Shown one piece after another: positions 15,936-25,083 of a stretch of DNA of 64,000 nt. The stretch lies in assembly GCF_029263665.1 (NCBI RefSeq), contig NZ_JAJUFQ010000022.1, positions 1 to 64,000 of the forward strand. Reading direction: 5' to 3'. Every line of letters begins with the position of its first letter. The first letter of the stretch is position 1. The stretch is from Halomonas sp. Its GTDB lineage: Bacteria > Pseudomonadota > Gammaproteobacteria > Pseudomonadales > Halomonadaceae. The notes under the pieces were generated by a model that did not search any database, was not told the origin of the DNA, and was given only the letters and a program-made list of their open reading frames with translations. The position numbers and the translations under genes are program-made.

Positions 15936-18850
15936 GGGCTGTCTCCTGGCGTCAAATCGGTTGGCTTCAACGGCACCTCCAGCTCCAGAGGTGCCGCACG
16001 ATGACTACGTACCGACTGGTGGGCCAGTGCGACCAGAATCAGCATGGTTGCACCAACCACTACGCCAAATACACCCAGATCAAAAATGAAAGCACTGGGC
16101 AGATGGATTTCACCAAATATTGGCAATGTCACATGAGCCATATGCGTGGTCAGAAACGGGTAACCGAACGCTACAGCTCCCAATCCGGTCAACCCAGCCA
16201 ATAGCAGACCGATGGCAAGCCAGCGATGTGGTTGCATGCGATGATGCGTCTCAACCCAATGCGTTCCTCCGAGGATGTACTGCAGAATCAACCCGGTCGC
16301 AAAGATCAACCCGGCGATGAACCCACCACCGGGCAAGTTATGACCACGCAGAAAGAAGAATGCCGACACAACACCGATGATCGGCAACAGCAATCGTATG
16401 TATATGCCGGGAATCTTCAGATAGCCGTGCTCGACATGGTGTGCAGGGGTTGTTCCAGATGCCGGGTCGGCTGGGTTGCGTTGCTGCGAAGGCGTCACCA
16501 TGCTCTCTGGTGCTGGCCGAAAGCGCCGCAACAGGGCATATACCGTCAGCGCGACAATCGCCAGAACACTGATCTCGCCGAGCGTATCGAAACTGCGAAA
16601 ATCCACCAACAGCACGTTGACGACGTTGCTACCTCCTCCACCGGGCAATGCCTGGGTCAGATAGAAGTCGGATACTTGCGACGAAGCCACTGGATGCACC
16701 AGCACCAGATAGCTGATGAGGCTCATCGCCGTGCCTGCAGCGATGGCCACAATCAAGTCACGCCCACGTCGCAGTCGACGCCACCCTCGCCCTTCGTCAC
16801 CCACAACAAAGGCTGTCAACCGAGGCGGCAACCATCGCAACCCCAGCAGAATAAGTATCGTCGTCACCGACTCGACCAACAGTTGTGTCAGCGCCAAATC
16901 CGGAGCTGATAACCACAAGAAGGTGATACAGGTCGCTGCCCCCGTCGCGCCGGTCAGCCCAAGCGCCGCCAGACGGTGGTACTTGGCCAGCCAAGCCGCG
17001 GCGATGGCGCAACCGCCACCCACCAACCAAAGAAATGCGAAGAGCACCGCATCCCATGACATGGGTACCTGCCAGTTGATCGTTGGCCGACCGAATGCCA
17101 TGACAACCACCGCGATCATTACCACCACGGCACACAGCAATTGAGACTGCAGACGGCGTGTTCCCAGCAGCGACTCGGCTCTTTTGGCCAACCGCGAGAG
17201 ATTGAGCATCATCGATTCGTATAACTGCTTGCCACTAAGATAATGGAGCAGTGGCACACGGTCGCGCTGGGATAGGTGGAAGCGGCGGCGCAACAGGATG
17301 TAGAACAGGACACCGCCTCCCAACGCAACCACACTCATCAACAACGGAAGGTTGAAGCCATGCCAAACCGACAGGCTATAATCTGGAGTGCGCGCCCCCA
17401 GTACCGATATCACTACCTCATCCAGTAACCAGCCAATACTCACCCCAGGAATGACCCCAACGACCAGGCACGCCAACACCAGCAATTCGATGGGAAAGCG
17501 CATCCAGCGGACTGGCTCGTGAGGCGCGCGTGGAAGATCCTCGGCCGCCGGGCCGAAGAATACATGGATGAAGCGTAATGAGTACGCGACGCTGAACATT
17601 CCCATCACCACTGCCGCGATCGACATCGTCCAATTCTCGGCCGACCCCACCAACAGCGTCTCAGCGAAGAACATCTCCTTGGACAGGAAGCCGTTGAGTA
17701 ATGGCACACCCGCCATCGCTGCGCTGGCGACGATCGCCAACGTTGCAGTGATTGGCATATGGCGTCTCAATCCACTGAGCTGGCGAATATCTCTGGTACC
17801 AGTCTCGTGATCAATGATTCCCACAGCCATGAACAACGAGGCCTTGAAGGTAACGTGATTGATGGTGTGGAAAATCGCAGCCACCACCCCAAGCGGAGAC
17901 CCAATACCCAGCAACACAGTAATCAGGCCAAGATGACTAATCGTCGAATACGCCAACAGCCCCTTGAGATCGTGCTGAAATATGGCGATAAAGGCGCCCA
18001 GCAACAGTGTGCACGCACCAGCTCCAGCGATCAGCCAGAACCATTCAGGCGTACCACCGAGCACCGGCCAGAAACGCATCAGTAAAAAGATGCCAGCCTT
18101 GACCATTGTTGCCGAGTGCAAATAGGCAGAAACCGGCGTCGGAGCCGCCATGGCATGCGGCAACCAGAAATGGAATGGAAACTGAGCACTTTTGGTCAAT
18201 GCGCCAAGAGCCACCAGTGTCAGAATCGGCACATACCAAGGGTGTTCTCTCAGTGTCTCTCCCGAGGCCAGTATGTCACTGAGTTCGTAACTACCTACGA
18301 CATGCCCCATCAGCACGACACCCACCAACAGACAGAGTCCGCCCGACGCAGTCACCGTCAGCGCCATGCGTGCGCCGCGGCGTGCATCTGCCCGGTGATG
18401 CCAGTAACCGATCAGCAGAAACGAAGTCAGGCTGGTGAGTTCCCAGAACACCACCATCTGAATGACATTGCCGGAAAGCACCACGCCCAGCATCGATCCC
18501 ATGAACGCCATGAGAAAGGCGAAGAATCTAGGCACTGGATCCTTCGGCGACATGTAGTAACGCGCGTAGAGCACAACCAACAGGCCAATGCTGAGTATCA
18601 ACATGCAGAACAGCCAGGCCAGGCCATCCATGCGCAGTGAGAACGACAACTCCAGGGCAGGAACCCATTCAGCGCTGTATGCGACAGACTGCCCCTGTGA
18701 CACGGCTCCAAACTGGCTGGCTGCCATCACCCAGGCAATCAATCCAGTCGCCCCAGCCAGCCAGGTTTCACGGTTACGCGCATTGGCCGGCATACACGCC
18801 GCGACAATACAGGCGATAAACGGTAGAGCGATCAGGGCAATGAGGAGCAT
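15923..18850 (-). CDS. mrpA: Na+/H+ antiporter subunit MrpA, fused with MrpB domain
   Basis: A 975-residue membrane protein, first gene of the operon. Residues ~1-770 are the NuoL-like MrpA with FFAFLMAFMGSMLGVVLSGN, VVFWELTSLTSFLLIGYWHH (helix 5 Glu) and ALTKSAQFPFHFWLPHAMAA (conserved Lys). The last ~150 residues, from YLKIPGIYIRLLLPIIGVVS, correspond to MrpB, including GHNLPGGGFIAGL. This fusion and the absence of a separate mrpB make it a six-gene group-2 Mrp operon (mrpA'CDEFG), as in Pseudomonas and Sinorhizobium. Such systems exchange Na+ (some also K+) for H+. Confidence 0.95.
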   Translation of the reverse strand: MLLIALIALPFIACIVAACMPANARNRETWLAGATGLIAWVMAASQFGAVSQGQSVAYSAEWVPALELSFSLRMDGLAWLFCMLILSIGLLVVLYARYYMSPKDPVPRFFAFLMAFMGSMLGVVLSGNVIQMVVFWELTSLTSFLLIGYWHHRADARRGARMALTVTASGGLCLLVGVVLMGHVVGSYELSDILASGETLREHPWYVPILTLVALGALTKSAQFPFHFWLPHAMAAPTPVSAYLHSATMVKAGIFLLMRFWPVLGGTPEWFWLIAGAGACTLLLGAFIAIFQHDLKGLLAYSTISHLGLITVLLGIGSPLGVVAAIFHTINHVTFKASLFMAVGIIDHETGTRDIRQLSGLRRHMPITATLAIVASAAMAGVPLLNGFLSKEMFFAETLLVGSAENWTMSIAAVVMGMFSVAYSLRFIHVFFGPAAEDLPRAPHEPVRWMRFPIELLVLACLVVGVIPGVSIGWLLDEVVISVLGARTPDYSLSVWHGFNLPLLMSVVALGGGVLFYILLRRRFHLSQRDRVPLLHYLSGKQLYESMMLNLSRLAKRAESLLGTRRLQSQLLCAVVVMIAVVVMAFGRPTINWQVPMSWDAVLFAFLWLVGGGCAIAAAWLAKYHRLAALGLTGATGAATCITFLWLSAPDLALTQLLVESVTTILILLGLRWLPPRLTAFVVGDEGRGWRRLRRGRDLIVAIAAGTAMSLISYLVLVHPVASSQVSDFYLTQALPGGGGSNVVNVLLVDFRSFDTLGEISVLAIVALTVYALLRRFRPAPESMVTPSQQRNPADPASGTTPAHHVEHGYLKIPGIYIRLLLPIIGVVSAFFFLRGHNLPGGGFIAGLIFATGLILQYILGGTHWVETHHRMQPHRWLAIGLLLAGLTGLGAVAFGYPFLTTHMAHVTLPIFGEIHLPSAFIFDLGVFGVVVGATMLILVALAHQSVRSHRAAPLELEVPLKPTDLTPGDSPWKS

Positions 18851-19096
18851 GTCATGATCTCGATTCAGTTAGGGACGGCGCTAGAGACCTCGAGTACAAC
18901 GGGTAACGATGGGTTTATTATTGAGACAGCATACCTGTTAAGACCAAAAAGATCTATAAAAACTACCTTTAGTCCTAAAAGATATAAAAGATCAAATATT
19001 TCGCCACTTGCAGCTCCTCAGCCTCATGACGTTGTCATGCACCAGAAGCTCCATCTTCTGGCGAAGTGGTAGCGAACCTTCCCAAGGTTCCTGGAA
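18851..19096. other. Intergenic region between mrpA and the CBS gene; likely mrp promoter region
   Basis: No credible gene. The stretch 18935-19005 is clearly more AT-rich than its surroundings and is the best place for the leftward mrp promoter. An open frame on the + strand here (18854-19072) has no family resemblance. A short inverted repeat, TTCGCCA near 19000 and TGGCGAA near 19057, is present but its role is unknown. Confidence 0.4.
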
Positions 19097-19125
19097 ATGA
19101 AAAAGCGGGCCCAGTGGACCCGCTT
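19097..19125 (-). terminator. Intrinsic terminator downstream of the CBS-domain gene
   Basis: On the - strand AAGCGGG pairs with CCCGCTT, with an inner GG/CC extension, and the hairpin is followed by a short T-run (CTTTTTCATTTCC). It lies 27 bp past the stop of the gene 19152-19715. Confidence 0.75.
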
Positions 19126-19151
19126 GTCTATTTTTCAGAACGACAAGGATC

Positions 19152-19715
19152 TCAGTTTAATGCGTGGCTCAGCACCTTGAGCACCGATGACTTGGGTTTG
19201 AGCGATAGCTGCTGATGCAGACGTTCGGAAAGTTCTCGCAAGGAAATCAACCCACGGATCTGCTGGTGTTCATTATCCCGCACCAGACAGTAAGGTTCGC
19301 CAGCTTCCTGCAAGGTAGCCACCAGATCCGCAACAGTGGCCTTGGCCAGATCATGGTAATCAAGGGCAGGCATGCCAGCACGAGGCACCATCAGATCGGC
19401 AGCTGTCAGGCTATCACGGTCAATACCCAGGGTGGCTTGTGCCACGAGCAGGCTCTGTTCCGAAAGGCGTCCTTGGGTGAGTAGCCCGATAAAATCACGG
19501 CGATGGTCAACCACCAGTTTGCTGTCCACATCCTCTGTTGTCATCAGCCTGGCCACCCAGAGCGCTGGAGTCGTAGCACTCACAGCATGGGGACGGTGTT
19601 GGCGGAAGTCCGTCATGAGGCTCAGCGCAGGAGAATCTCGCTCTATATCGTCGAATTCCAGAGGTGTTACCAAATGATCAGTCACATCAAGCTTTGATAG
19701 GGGTAAGGTTTTCAT
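19152..19715 (-). CDS. CBS-domain protein
   Basis: A 187-residue cytoplasmic protein composed of a tandem CBS (Bateman) pair. The first motif covers about residues 43-100 (AVSATTPALWVARLMTTEDVDSKLVV ... FIGLLTQGRL) and the second about 107-170 (TAADLMVPRAGMPALDYHDL ... PYCLVRDNEHQQIRGLISLREL). CBS pairs bind adenine nucleotides or S-adenosylmethionine and usually regulate other proteins. No catalytic domain is attached. It lies upstream of the mrp operon on the same strand but with its own terminator. Confidence 0.85.
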   Translation of the reverse strand: MKTLPLSKLDVTDHLVTPLEFDDIERDSPALSLMTDFRQHRPHAVSATTPALWVARLMTTEDVDSKLVVDHRRDFIGLLTQGRLSEQSLLVAQATLGIDRDSLTAADLMVPRAGMPALDYHDLAKATVADLVATLQEAGEPYCLVRDNEHQQIRGLISLRELSERLHQQLSLKPKSSVLKVLSHALN

Positions 19716-19799
19716 ACAGTAGCCTCTACAGTGCCCACATTCTGTGAGGGGGCATCAATCAATACCGGCTTGTTCTCAAGCCGAAATGTCAGGGAGAGA

Positions 19800-20120
19800 T
19801 CAGAGGTACTGTGGAGGCGCTCGGATGGAATGAGCTGAGCGGTAACGCCCGCTATACGTCAGGGGGAGTGATGCTACGCCCGACGCCCGAGCGGTGCAGC
19901 AGGCAAGGAGAACGAAATCGGTGAGCGCTTCGTTGTTTTCGTTCCCTTCACCGGATAACGCTGTCGTTGAGCAGGTATTGTCGTACGTGAATGCCGTCAC
20001 AGCCTTGTTCGAGGCGCGAGCACCTTCTTCGGCCGCGAATACGGTCGGCAAGGTGCTCCAGAAGAGCAAGGCTGTCAGACAGGCGATCAGGATACGTTGC
20101 AAAGGCAGCAGGTCCTTCAA
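19800..20120 (-). CDS. Possible small exported protein (TTG start), unknown function
   Basis: An open frame of 106 residues starting with TTG at 20120. The first ~29 residues (MKDLLPLQRILIACLTALLF then STLPTVFAAEE) have the charge-hydrophobic-AxA layout of a Sec signal peptide. The remainder has a few cysteines and no recognised domain, and its last third looks compositionally like non-coding sequence. No strong ribosome site is visible. It may be a genuine small secreted protein or a chance frame; the rest of the 19716-20396 gap holds nothing else recognisable. Confidence 0.35.
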   Translation of the reverse strand: MKDLLPLQRILIACLTALLFWSTLPTVFAAEEGARASNKAVTAFTYDNTCSTTALSGEGNENNEALTDFVLLACCTARASGVASLPLTYSGRYRSAHSIRAPPQYL

Positions 20121-20396
20121 AATGAACGTGTGATACCCAAATTCAAGTTAAAGCAGTGATCGCAATAGCACAAGAGAGTTCTGTTTCCGCCCGAGCCATC
20201 CACTATCTGCCGTTTTCTATTCCACCAGGTAATAGAGCAATAGAACCAACCAGGTGCCTGACGCCTGACAGGCCACGTCGCTACGAAAGGTTCTGATGCG
20301 TCGGAACTGGCCAGCTCAGGTGCGTTCCTGCATTGCCCACTCACGCTGACACTCCCGGCCAATTCAACGTATAGTGCGTACTGATTCAATCAAACG

Positions 20397-21566
20397 ATGC
20401 CTCTACCTATGCCGCCCTCCCTTCCAGACAATCTTGTCGCCCGCTGGCTGTTGGTTATCGTCATTCTCGCTGGGATCTATTTCTTCGGCGGTTTTCTAGT
20501 GCCAGTTTTCGCTGCCCTGATTATCGGCTTTGCCAGTTGGCCCGCATTCGAAAAGATCGTTGAGTGGTGTAATGGGAACACGGCCGTAGCAGCAACACTC
20601 ATGCTGCTGCTCGTCATTGCCGGACTCGTTATCCCCGTTTCTGTGGCTGTCTTCTACGCCGTGACGCAGGCTTATGGATGGCTGGACTGGCTATTCCTGG
20701 TGAACGACCAAGGCTGGCCAGTACCGGAATGGATCATCGCGCTACCAGGGGTTGGCGAATCTGCCGGCAGATACTGGATGGATTATCTCGGCTCTCCAGG
20801 TGCCTTGGACGAGCTCGTTCGAGCTGCTACTGGCAAGAATATCGGCAATATCTCGCGCTGGCTGCTAGCGTTTGGCAGCAATGCCGTCCACATCGTCCTG
20901 ACAACCGTATTCATGTTGATAACGCTGTTCTTTCTGTTCAAGGATGGCACTAAATTCGCCACTCAACTCGACTTTGTCGGAGAGCGTATTCTGCCACAAC
21001 ACTGGCAACGCTTTTCTCGAGTGATACCGGCCACCGTAAGTGCCACGGTCTTCGGCATGGGGATCATCGCGCTGGGGGAAGGCGTGGTATTGGGTATTGC
21101 CTATGCTATCGCGGGAGTTCCTTCATCAGTTGCTCTTGGAGTTGTGACGGGATTCATGGCACTCATACCAGGTGGCGCGCCCCTGGCATTCACTTCAGTG
21201 TCTCTTTACCTCATGGGTACCGGTAACCTGATTGCTGGCGTCGGGCTGTTTCTTTGGGGCTCGGTCGAACTGTTTATCGTCGACAAGACGCTACGACCAA
21301 AGCTTGTCGGCGGTCCAATCAAGCTACCGTTTCTACCGACTTTCTTCGGACTGATCGGCGGTGTGGCGACAATGGGGTTCATGGGGCTGTTTGTCGGCCC
21401 GGTATTGATGGCCTTGCTGGTTGCCATTTGGCGGGAGTGGCTGCATGGCCTGGAACATGAGGACGTGCCAAGCCGGGCACCGTTACCCAGTCCACCAAGA
21501 AGGACGCTGTCGAACCAGGACAGCCAAGATGAAAGCTACGAGCCGATGACGGAAGCGGATAACTGA
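20397..21566 (+). CDS. AI-2E family transporter (PerM/TqsA-like)
   Basis: A 389-residue inner-membrane protein of the AI-2 exporter superfamily, with about seven or eight helices. Typical stretches are YFFGGFLVPVFAALIIGFAS near residue 30, TTVFMLITLFFLFKDG and LIPGGAPLAFTSVSLYLMG. The family includes the AI-2 exporter TqsA and Na+/H+ exchangers of halophilic bacilli, so both signal export and ion exchange are possible here. ATG 20397 and ATG 20406 are both possible starts. Standalone, with no obvious operon partners. Confidence 0.88.
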   Translation: MPLPMPPSLPDNLVARWLLVIVILAGIYFFGGFLVPVFAALIIGFASWPAFEKIVEWCNGNTAVAATLMLLLVIAGLVIPVSVAVFYAVTQAYGWLDWLFLVNDQGWPVPEWIIALPGVGESAGRYWMDYLGSPGALDELVRAATGKNIGNISRWLLAFGSNAVHIVLTTVFMLITLFFLFKDGTKFATQLDFVGERILPQHWQRFSRVIPATVSATVFGMGIIALGEGVVLGIAYAIAGVPSSVALGVVTGFMALIPGGAPLAFTSVSLYLMGTGNLIAGVGLFLWGSVELFIVDKTLRPKLVGGPIKLPFLPTFFGLIGGVATMGFMGLFVGPVLMALLVAIWREWLHGLEHEDVPSRAPLPSPPRRTLSNQDSQDESYEPMTEADN

Positions 21567-21726
21567 TATCGCCCATATCGAGCCTGCGATAGAGCCAGCC
21601 CTGAGACGACAACTCTCCATTTCCGCCATCAACATGTCAGTAGCGGGGCGAGTAATGAGCGAATGCCGGCGAGCAACTTCTCGGCAACGCTGGAGAATAC
21701 ATCACGTTGAAAGCAAGGAACTCATC

Positions 21727-22128
21727 ATGAAAATCACGCGCGCTGGTACCACTCCATCCGCCAAAGGGCCCGCAGACTGGTTCACCGGTACGGTTCGGGT
21801 CGACCCGATGTTCAATCAGGCCGATCCGGACCGGGTACAAGGGGCTCATGTCACCTTCGAACCCGGTGCACGCACGGCCTGGCACACCCACCCGCTGGGC
21901 CAGACGCTGATCGTGACCTTTGGTCGTGGACTGGTTCAGCGCTGGGGCGACGCAGTGGAGGAGATTCATCCCGGAGACGTGGTCTGGTTCGAGCCAGGCG
22001 AGAAGCATTGGCACGGTGCAGCTCCCGACGTCAGCATGAGCCATATGGCGATACAGGAAGTGCACAACGGCGAGGTCGTCACCTGGATGGAGCATGTGAG
22101 CGACGATCAATACACCGGCCGCTCCTGA
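21727..22128 (+). CDS. Cupin-domain protein (mandelonitrile lyase-like cupin)
   Basis: A 133-residue single-domain cupin. The first cupin motif is seen in GARTAWHTHPLGQTLIVTFG and the second in PGDVVWFEPGEKHWHGAA, supplying the His/Gln/His metal site. The start at 21727 (MKITRAGT) has AAGGAA upstream; the longer frame from 21634 is unsupported. Proteins of this type include (R)-selective hydroxynitrile lyases and proteins encoded near carboxymuconolactone decarboxylases; the true substrate is unknown. No operon partner is evident. Confidence 0.82.
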   Translation: MKITRAGTTPSAKGPADWFTGTVRVDPMFNQADPDRVQGAHVTFEPGARTAWHTHPLGQTLIVTFGRGLVQRWGDAVEEIHPGDVVWFEPGEKHWHGAAPDVSMSHMAIQEVHNGEVVTWMEHVSDDQYTGRS

Positions 22129-22169
22129 ACAGCGAGGATAACCGGTGCCATTCGCTCACTTTCCCGGAG

Positions 22170-22913
22170 CTACCCCAGCGCCTTGAGAATCAGCTGTACG
22201 CCGACAATGGCCATGGCCAGGATCACCACGCGATAGAACAGCCGTTCATTGACCCGGTGATGCAGCCACACACCACTGCGAATACCGAGCCAGGCCACAG
22301 GCACCAGTGCCAGCGAGGCCCAGATGCTGGTGGTGTTGATCTCGCCTAGCCACAGGTAAGGCGGCAGCTTCATCAGGTTGACGGCCGCGAACACCAGAGT
22401 GGTGGTCGCGATGAAGGAAGTCTTGTCCAGCCGTCGGGGCACCAGATAAAGGTTCATGGGTGGCGCGCCGGCATGGGCAATGAAGCTGGTAATGCCAGTG
22501 GCAATGCCTGCGGGCCAGGCCCAGGCAGTGGAAATCGGTCGAGACGCCGACGGCTTGAATAGCATGTAGGCAACGAACAGCAGCGATATGACGCCCAGCA
22601 CCAGACGCACATGATCAGCATCGAGGCTGTCCGCCACCAGGGTGGCTACCACGACACCAACCGCCATCCCGGGTATCAAGCGCTTCACCTCGGCCCAGTT
22701 CTGCCGCCCCCACCAAGCCTTCACCGCCAGACCATCCATGACAATCAAAAGCGGCAGCAGTAAGCCCGCGGCAGCAATGGGATCAATGGCCAGTGCCATC
22801 AACGGCACCGAGAGCGTACCAAACCCTCCGGCAAAGCCCCCCTTGGACACTCCTGTCAGATATGTGGACAGGATGATCAGAAGCCAGGCAATCCATGAAT
22901 AATCCGGCAGCAT
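22170..22913 (-). CDS. Sulfite exporter TauE/SafE (TSUP) family permease
   Basis: A 247-residue membrane protein with about eight helices. GVSKGGFAGGFGTLSVPLMAL at the N-terminus and ITSFIAHAGAPPMNLYLVPRR in the middle are the two TSUP half-repeats. The family moves sulfite, sulfoacetate or other organosulfur anions, or related organic acids; no specific substrate can be given. It is downstream of gap on the same strand but separated by a hairpin. Confidence 0.9.
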   Translation of the reverse strand: MLPDYSWIAWLLIILSTYLTGVSKGGFAGGFGTLSVPLMALAIDPIAAAGLLLPLLIVMDGLAVKAWWGRQNWAEVKRLIPGMAVGVVVATLVADSLDADHVRLVLGVISLLFVAYMLFKPSASRPISTAWAWPAGIATGITSFIAHAGAPPMNLYLVPRRLDKTSFIATTTLVFAAVNLMKLPPYLWLGEINTTSIWASLALVPVAWLGIRSGVWLHHRVNERLFYRVVILAMAIVGVQLILKALG

Positions 22914-22927
22914 TGGTGCTCCTCAGG

Positions 22928-22968
22928 CGCAAAGACGCCGGAACCTGTCGAGGCACCGGCGTTTCTTT
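22928..22968. terminator. Hairpin downstream of gap
   Basis: ACGCCGG (22934-22940) pairs with CCGGCGT (22955-22961), with a CCT/AGG inner stem. It is followed by TTTCTTTCTT on the + strand and a shorter T-run on the - strand. It sits just past the gap stop and upstream of the TSUP gene, so it probably ends gap transcripts. Confidence 0.55.
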
Positions 22969-23033
22969 CTTGTGTCTATTGCCTTAGAGAATCACATTCT
23001 CATAACAATAAACAACTGCGCTGGCTAATGATT

Positions 23034-24035
23034 TTAGCCTACAGCTTGCATGGCCAAGGCCGTATCCAGCATACGGTTGGAGAAGCCCCACTCGTTGTCG
23101 TACCAGGCCATGACCTTGACCAGGCGACCATTGACGCGAGTGTGGTTGGCATCGAAGGTCGAGGAGTTCGCATCGTGATTGAAATCGATCGAGACCAGTG
23201 GCTGAGCGTTGACGGCCAGCACTGGCGATGCTTCGGCGGCCTTGGCCACAATGTCATTGATCTCTTCACGGGTAGTATCACGGGAAGCAGTAAATACCAG
23301 GTCAACCAATGACACGTTGATCACCGGTACACGCACAGCCAGGCCATCGAACTTGCCCTGCAGCTCCGGCAGTACCTTGCCCACCGCAGCGGCAGCGCCT
23401 GTCTTGGTCGGGATCATGGAATGCGTGGCACTACGCGCGCGGTACGGATCGGAGTGATACACATCGGACAGGTTCTGGTCGTTAGTGTAAGCATGCACTG
23501 TGGTCATCAGACCATTCTCGATGCCCACTGCATCGTTCAATGCCTTGGCGACTGGCGCCAGGCAGTTGGTGGTGCAGGAAGCATTCGAGACGATCTTGTG
23601 TTCCGCTGTCAGCACCTGCTCGTTGACACCGAAGACGACAGTAGCGTCACAATCAGGGCTGGGGGCGGAAATCAGTACCTTGCCAGCGCCAGCTTCCAGG
23701 TGCTTGGCAGCCGCTTCACGCTTGGTGAACAACCCGGTGCACTCCATGACCAGATCAATGCCAAGGGTGGCCCAGGGCAGGTTGGCCGGATCGCGCTCGG
23801 AAAGAATGGTGATGCGATCCCCATCGACGCTGAGGCTTTCTTCGTCATGCTCTACCTTGAAGGCGAAGTGACCATGCACGGTGTCGTGGCGCAGCAGATG
23901 GGCATTCAGAGAAGGATCGCCCAGGTCATTGATGGCAACGATCTGGACCTTCTCGCGATAACCGTTTTCATACAAGGCACGCAGTACATTGCGTCCAATT
24001 CGACCGAACCCGTTGATGGCAACCTTGAGCGTCAT
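23034..24035 (-). CDS. gap: Type I glyceraldehyde-3-phosphate dehydrogenase
   Basis: A 333-residue enzyme converting glyceraldehyde-3-phosphate, phosphate and NAD(P)+ to 1,3-bisphosphoglycerate. NGFGRIGR near residue 8 is the dinucleotide loop and SNASCTTNC holds the catalytic cysteine C154. TVHAYTNDQNLSDVYHSD and ATHSMIPTKTGAAAAVG favour GAPDH over erythrose-4-phosphate dehydrogenase. The start at 24035 is supported by GGAGG; the longer frame to 24116 adds an atypical leader. It is divergent from mgsA-pgi with HexR-like sites between them, so co-regulation of sugar catabolism is plausible. Confidence 0.93.
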   Translation of the reverse strand: MTLKVAINGFGRIGRNVLRALYENGYREKVQIVAINDLGDPSLNAHLLRHDTVHGHFAFKVEHDEESLSVDGDRITILSERDPANLPWATLGIDLVMECTGLFTKREAAAKHLEAGAGKVLISAPSPDCDATVVFGVNEQVLTAEHKIVSNASCTTNCLAPVAKALNDAVGIENGLMTTVHAYTNDQNLSDVYHSDPYRARSATHSMIPTKTGAAAAVGKVLPELQGKFDGLAVRVPVINVSLVDLVFTASRDTTREEINDIVAKAAEASPVLAVNAQPLVSIDFNHDANSSTFDANHTRVNGRLVKVMAWYDNEWGFSNRMLDTALAMQAVG

Positions 24036-24380
24036 GGCGAGACCTCCATTGACTAGAACTAGAAGCGATGAAAAGTGATGCAAGAACCATCTAGGATCTG
24101 TCTTGAAACCATCCACAGCGACTATCTGAACAGAGACGACTTGCAGCTGATGACTCTGCGGCTGGTGACTGGAGTATCACTGTCGCTCTGCGACCAGTGA
24201 GGCTTTCCATATCGCCACGCCTGATAATTTGTCGACCGGTATCGCTTTTCCTGACAGTACTCAACGACTTTCAGACAAACCCTAGGACTCGACGGCAGGC
24301 GGGCTCCTTCCATGAATCCCCGCTGGGACGTCGTCATTAGCCAACACTTTGGTACATGTACCACAAGGACTCAAGTGTTT

Positions 24381-24395
24381 TTTGTTAAAATTACA
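24381..24395. promoter_or_regulatory. Possible HexR-type site, gap-proximal
   Basis: TTTGTTAAAATTACA matches 11 of 15 positions of the HexR consensus as remembered (TGTARTTWWATTACA). It lies in the divergent region about 350 bp upstream of the gap start. The left half is degenerate, so this is weaker than the site at 24510. Confidence 0.25.
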
Positions 24396-24509
24396 ACATC
24401 AAGTGGTACTACCTCATATGGAACCAGACAAATACTGCGGAAAATCTGCGATTTATCGCTTTAATCACGATTCAGCTCACCCATATAGACCTTAGTCGAC
24501 ACCTATTGC

Positions 24510-24524
24510 CGTAGTAATATTACC
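24510..24524. promoter_or_regulatory. Probable HexR-type operator in the gap / mgsA-pgi divergent region
   Basis: CGTAGTAATATTACC matches 12 of 15 positions of the remembered HexR consensus (TGTARTTWWATTACA) and is nearly palindromic. HexR represses gap, zwf and edd type genes in pseudomonads and related bacteria and responds to KDPG. The site is 68 bp upstream of mgsA. Nothing else was recognised in the 24036-24591 gap. Confidence 0.45.
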
Positions 24525-24591
24525 TTCAAAGCACTATGGTGACATCTCGACAGGTGACTCTTTATCACTGCCCTGTTTCCGGAGGCTCGTC

Positions 24592-25068
24592 ATGACCCCA
24601 ACCTTCCCTGCCAACCAGGCTCGCCGCACCCTTCCGGCACGTAAGCGCATAGCCCTTGTCGCCCACGATGGCAAGAAGGAAGAAATGCTGGCCTGGGCTG
24701 AACGCTGGAATGACACACTGAAGCAGCATGAGCTGATTGCCACTGGAACCACCGCGGCACGCCTGAGCAAGGCCCTGGGGCTTCAGGTAGAAGGCCTGAT
24801 GAGCGGCCCTTTGGGTGGAGACCAACAGATCGGAGCGCGCATCACCGAACAGCGCCTCGACCTGCTGGTCTTCTTCTGGGACCCTTTCGCCCCTCAACCT
24901 CACGACCCGGACGTCAAGGCGTTGCTGCGCCTGGCAGCCCTGTGGAACGTGCCCGTGGCCTGCAATCCATCCAGCGCTGACTTCATGATGAGTTCTCCCT
25001 GGCTGAACCAGGACTATGAGATGAACATTCCTGACGCTGGCGCCTGGGTATCCGCGCGCAGCAAATAA
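24592..25068 (+). CDS. mgsA: Methylglyoxal synthase
   Basis: A 158-residue enzyme turning dihydroxyacetone phosphate into methylglyoxal and phosphate. ALVAHDGKK holds H25, and GGDQQIG holds the catalytic base D77; both sit six residues after their E. coli counterparts because of a longer N-terminus. LDLLVFFWDPFAPQPHDPDV is the family's most conserved stretch. It is followed after 15 bp by pgi on the same strand and diverges from gap. The group places a phosphate-releasing glycolytic bypass beside the enzymes it bypasses. Confidence 0.95.
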   Translation: MTPTFPANQARRTLPARKRIALVAHDGKKEEMLAWAERWNDTLKQHELIATGTTAARLSKALGLQVEGLMSGPLGGDQQIGARITEQRLDLLVFFWDPFAPQPHDPDVKALLRLAALWNVPVACNPSSADFMMSSPWLNQDYEMNIPDAGAWVSARSK

Positions 25069-25083
25069 CAAGAGGAGCAATCA

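Noticed and set aside
18854..19072. 72-residue frame upstream of mrpA
   Set aside because: Lies in an AT-rich promoter region, has no recognised motif, and is unlike neighbouring genes in composition.
24122..24364. 80-residue minus-strand frame upstream of gap
   Set aside because: No recognisable family and located in the regulatory gap between gap and mgsA.
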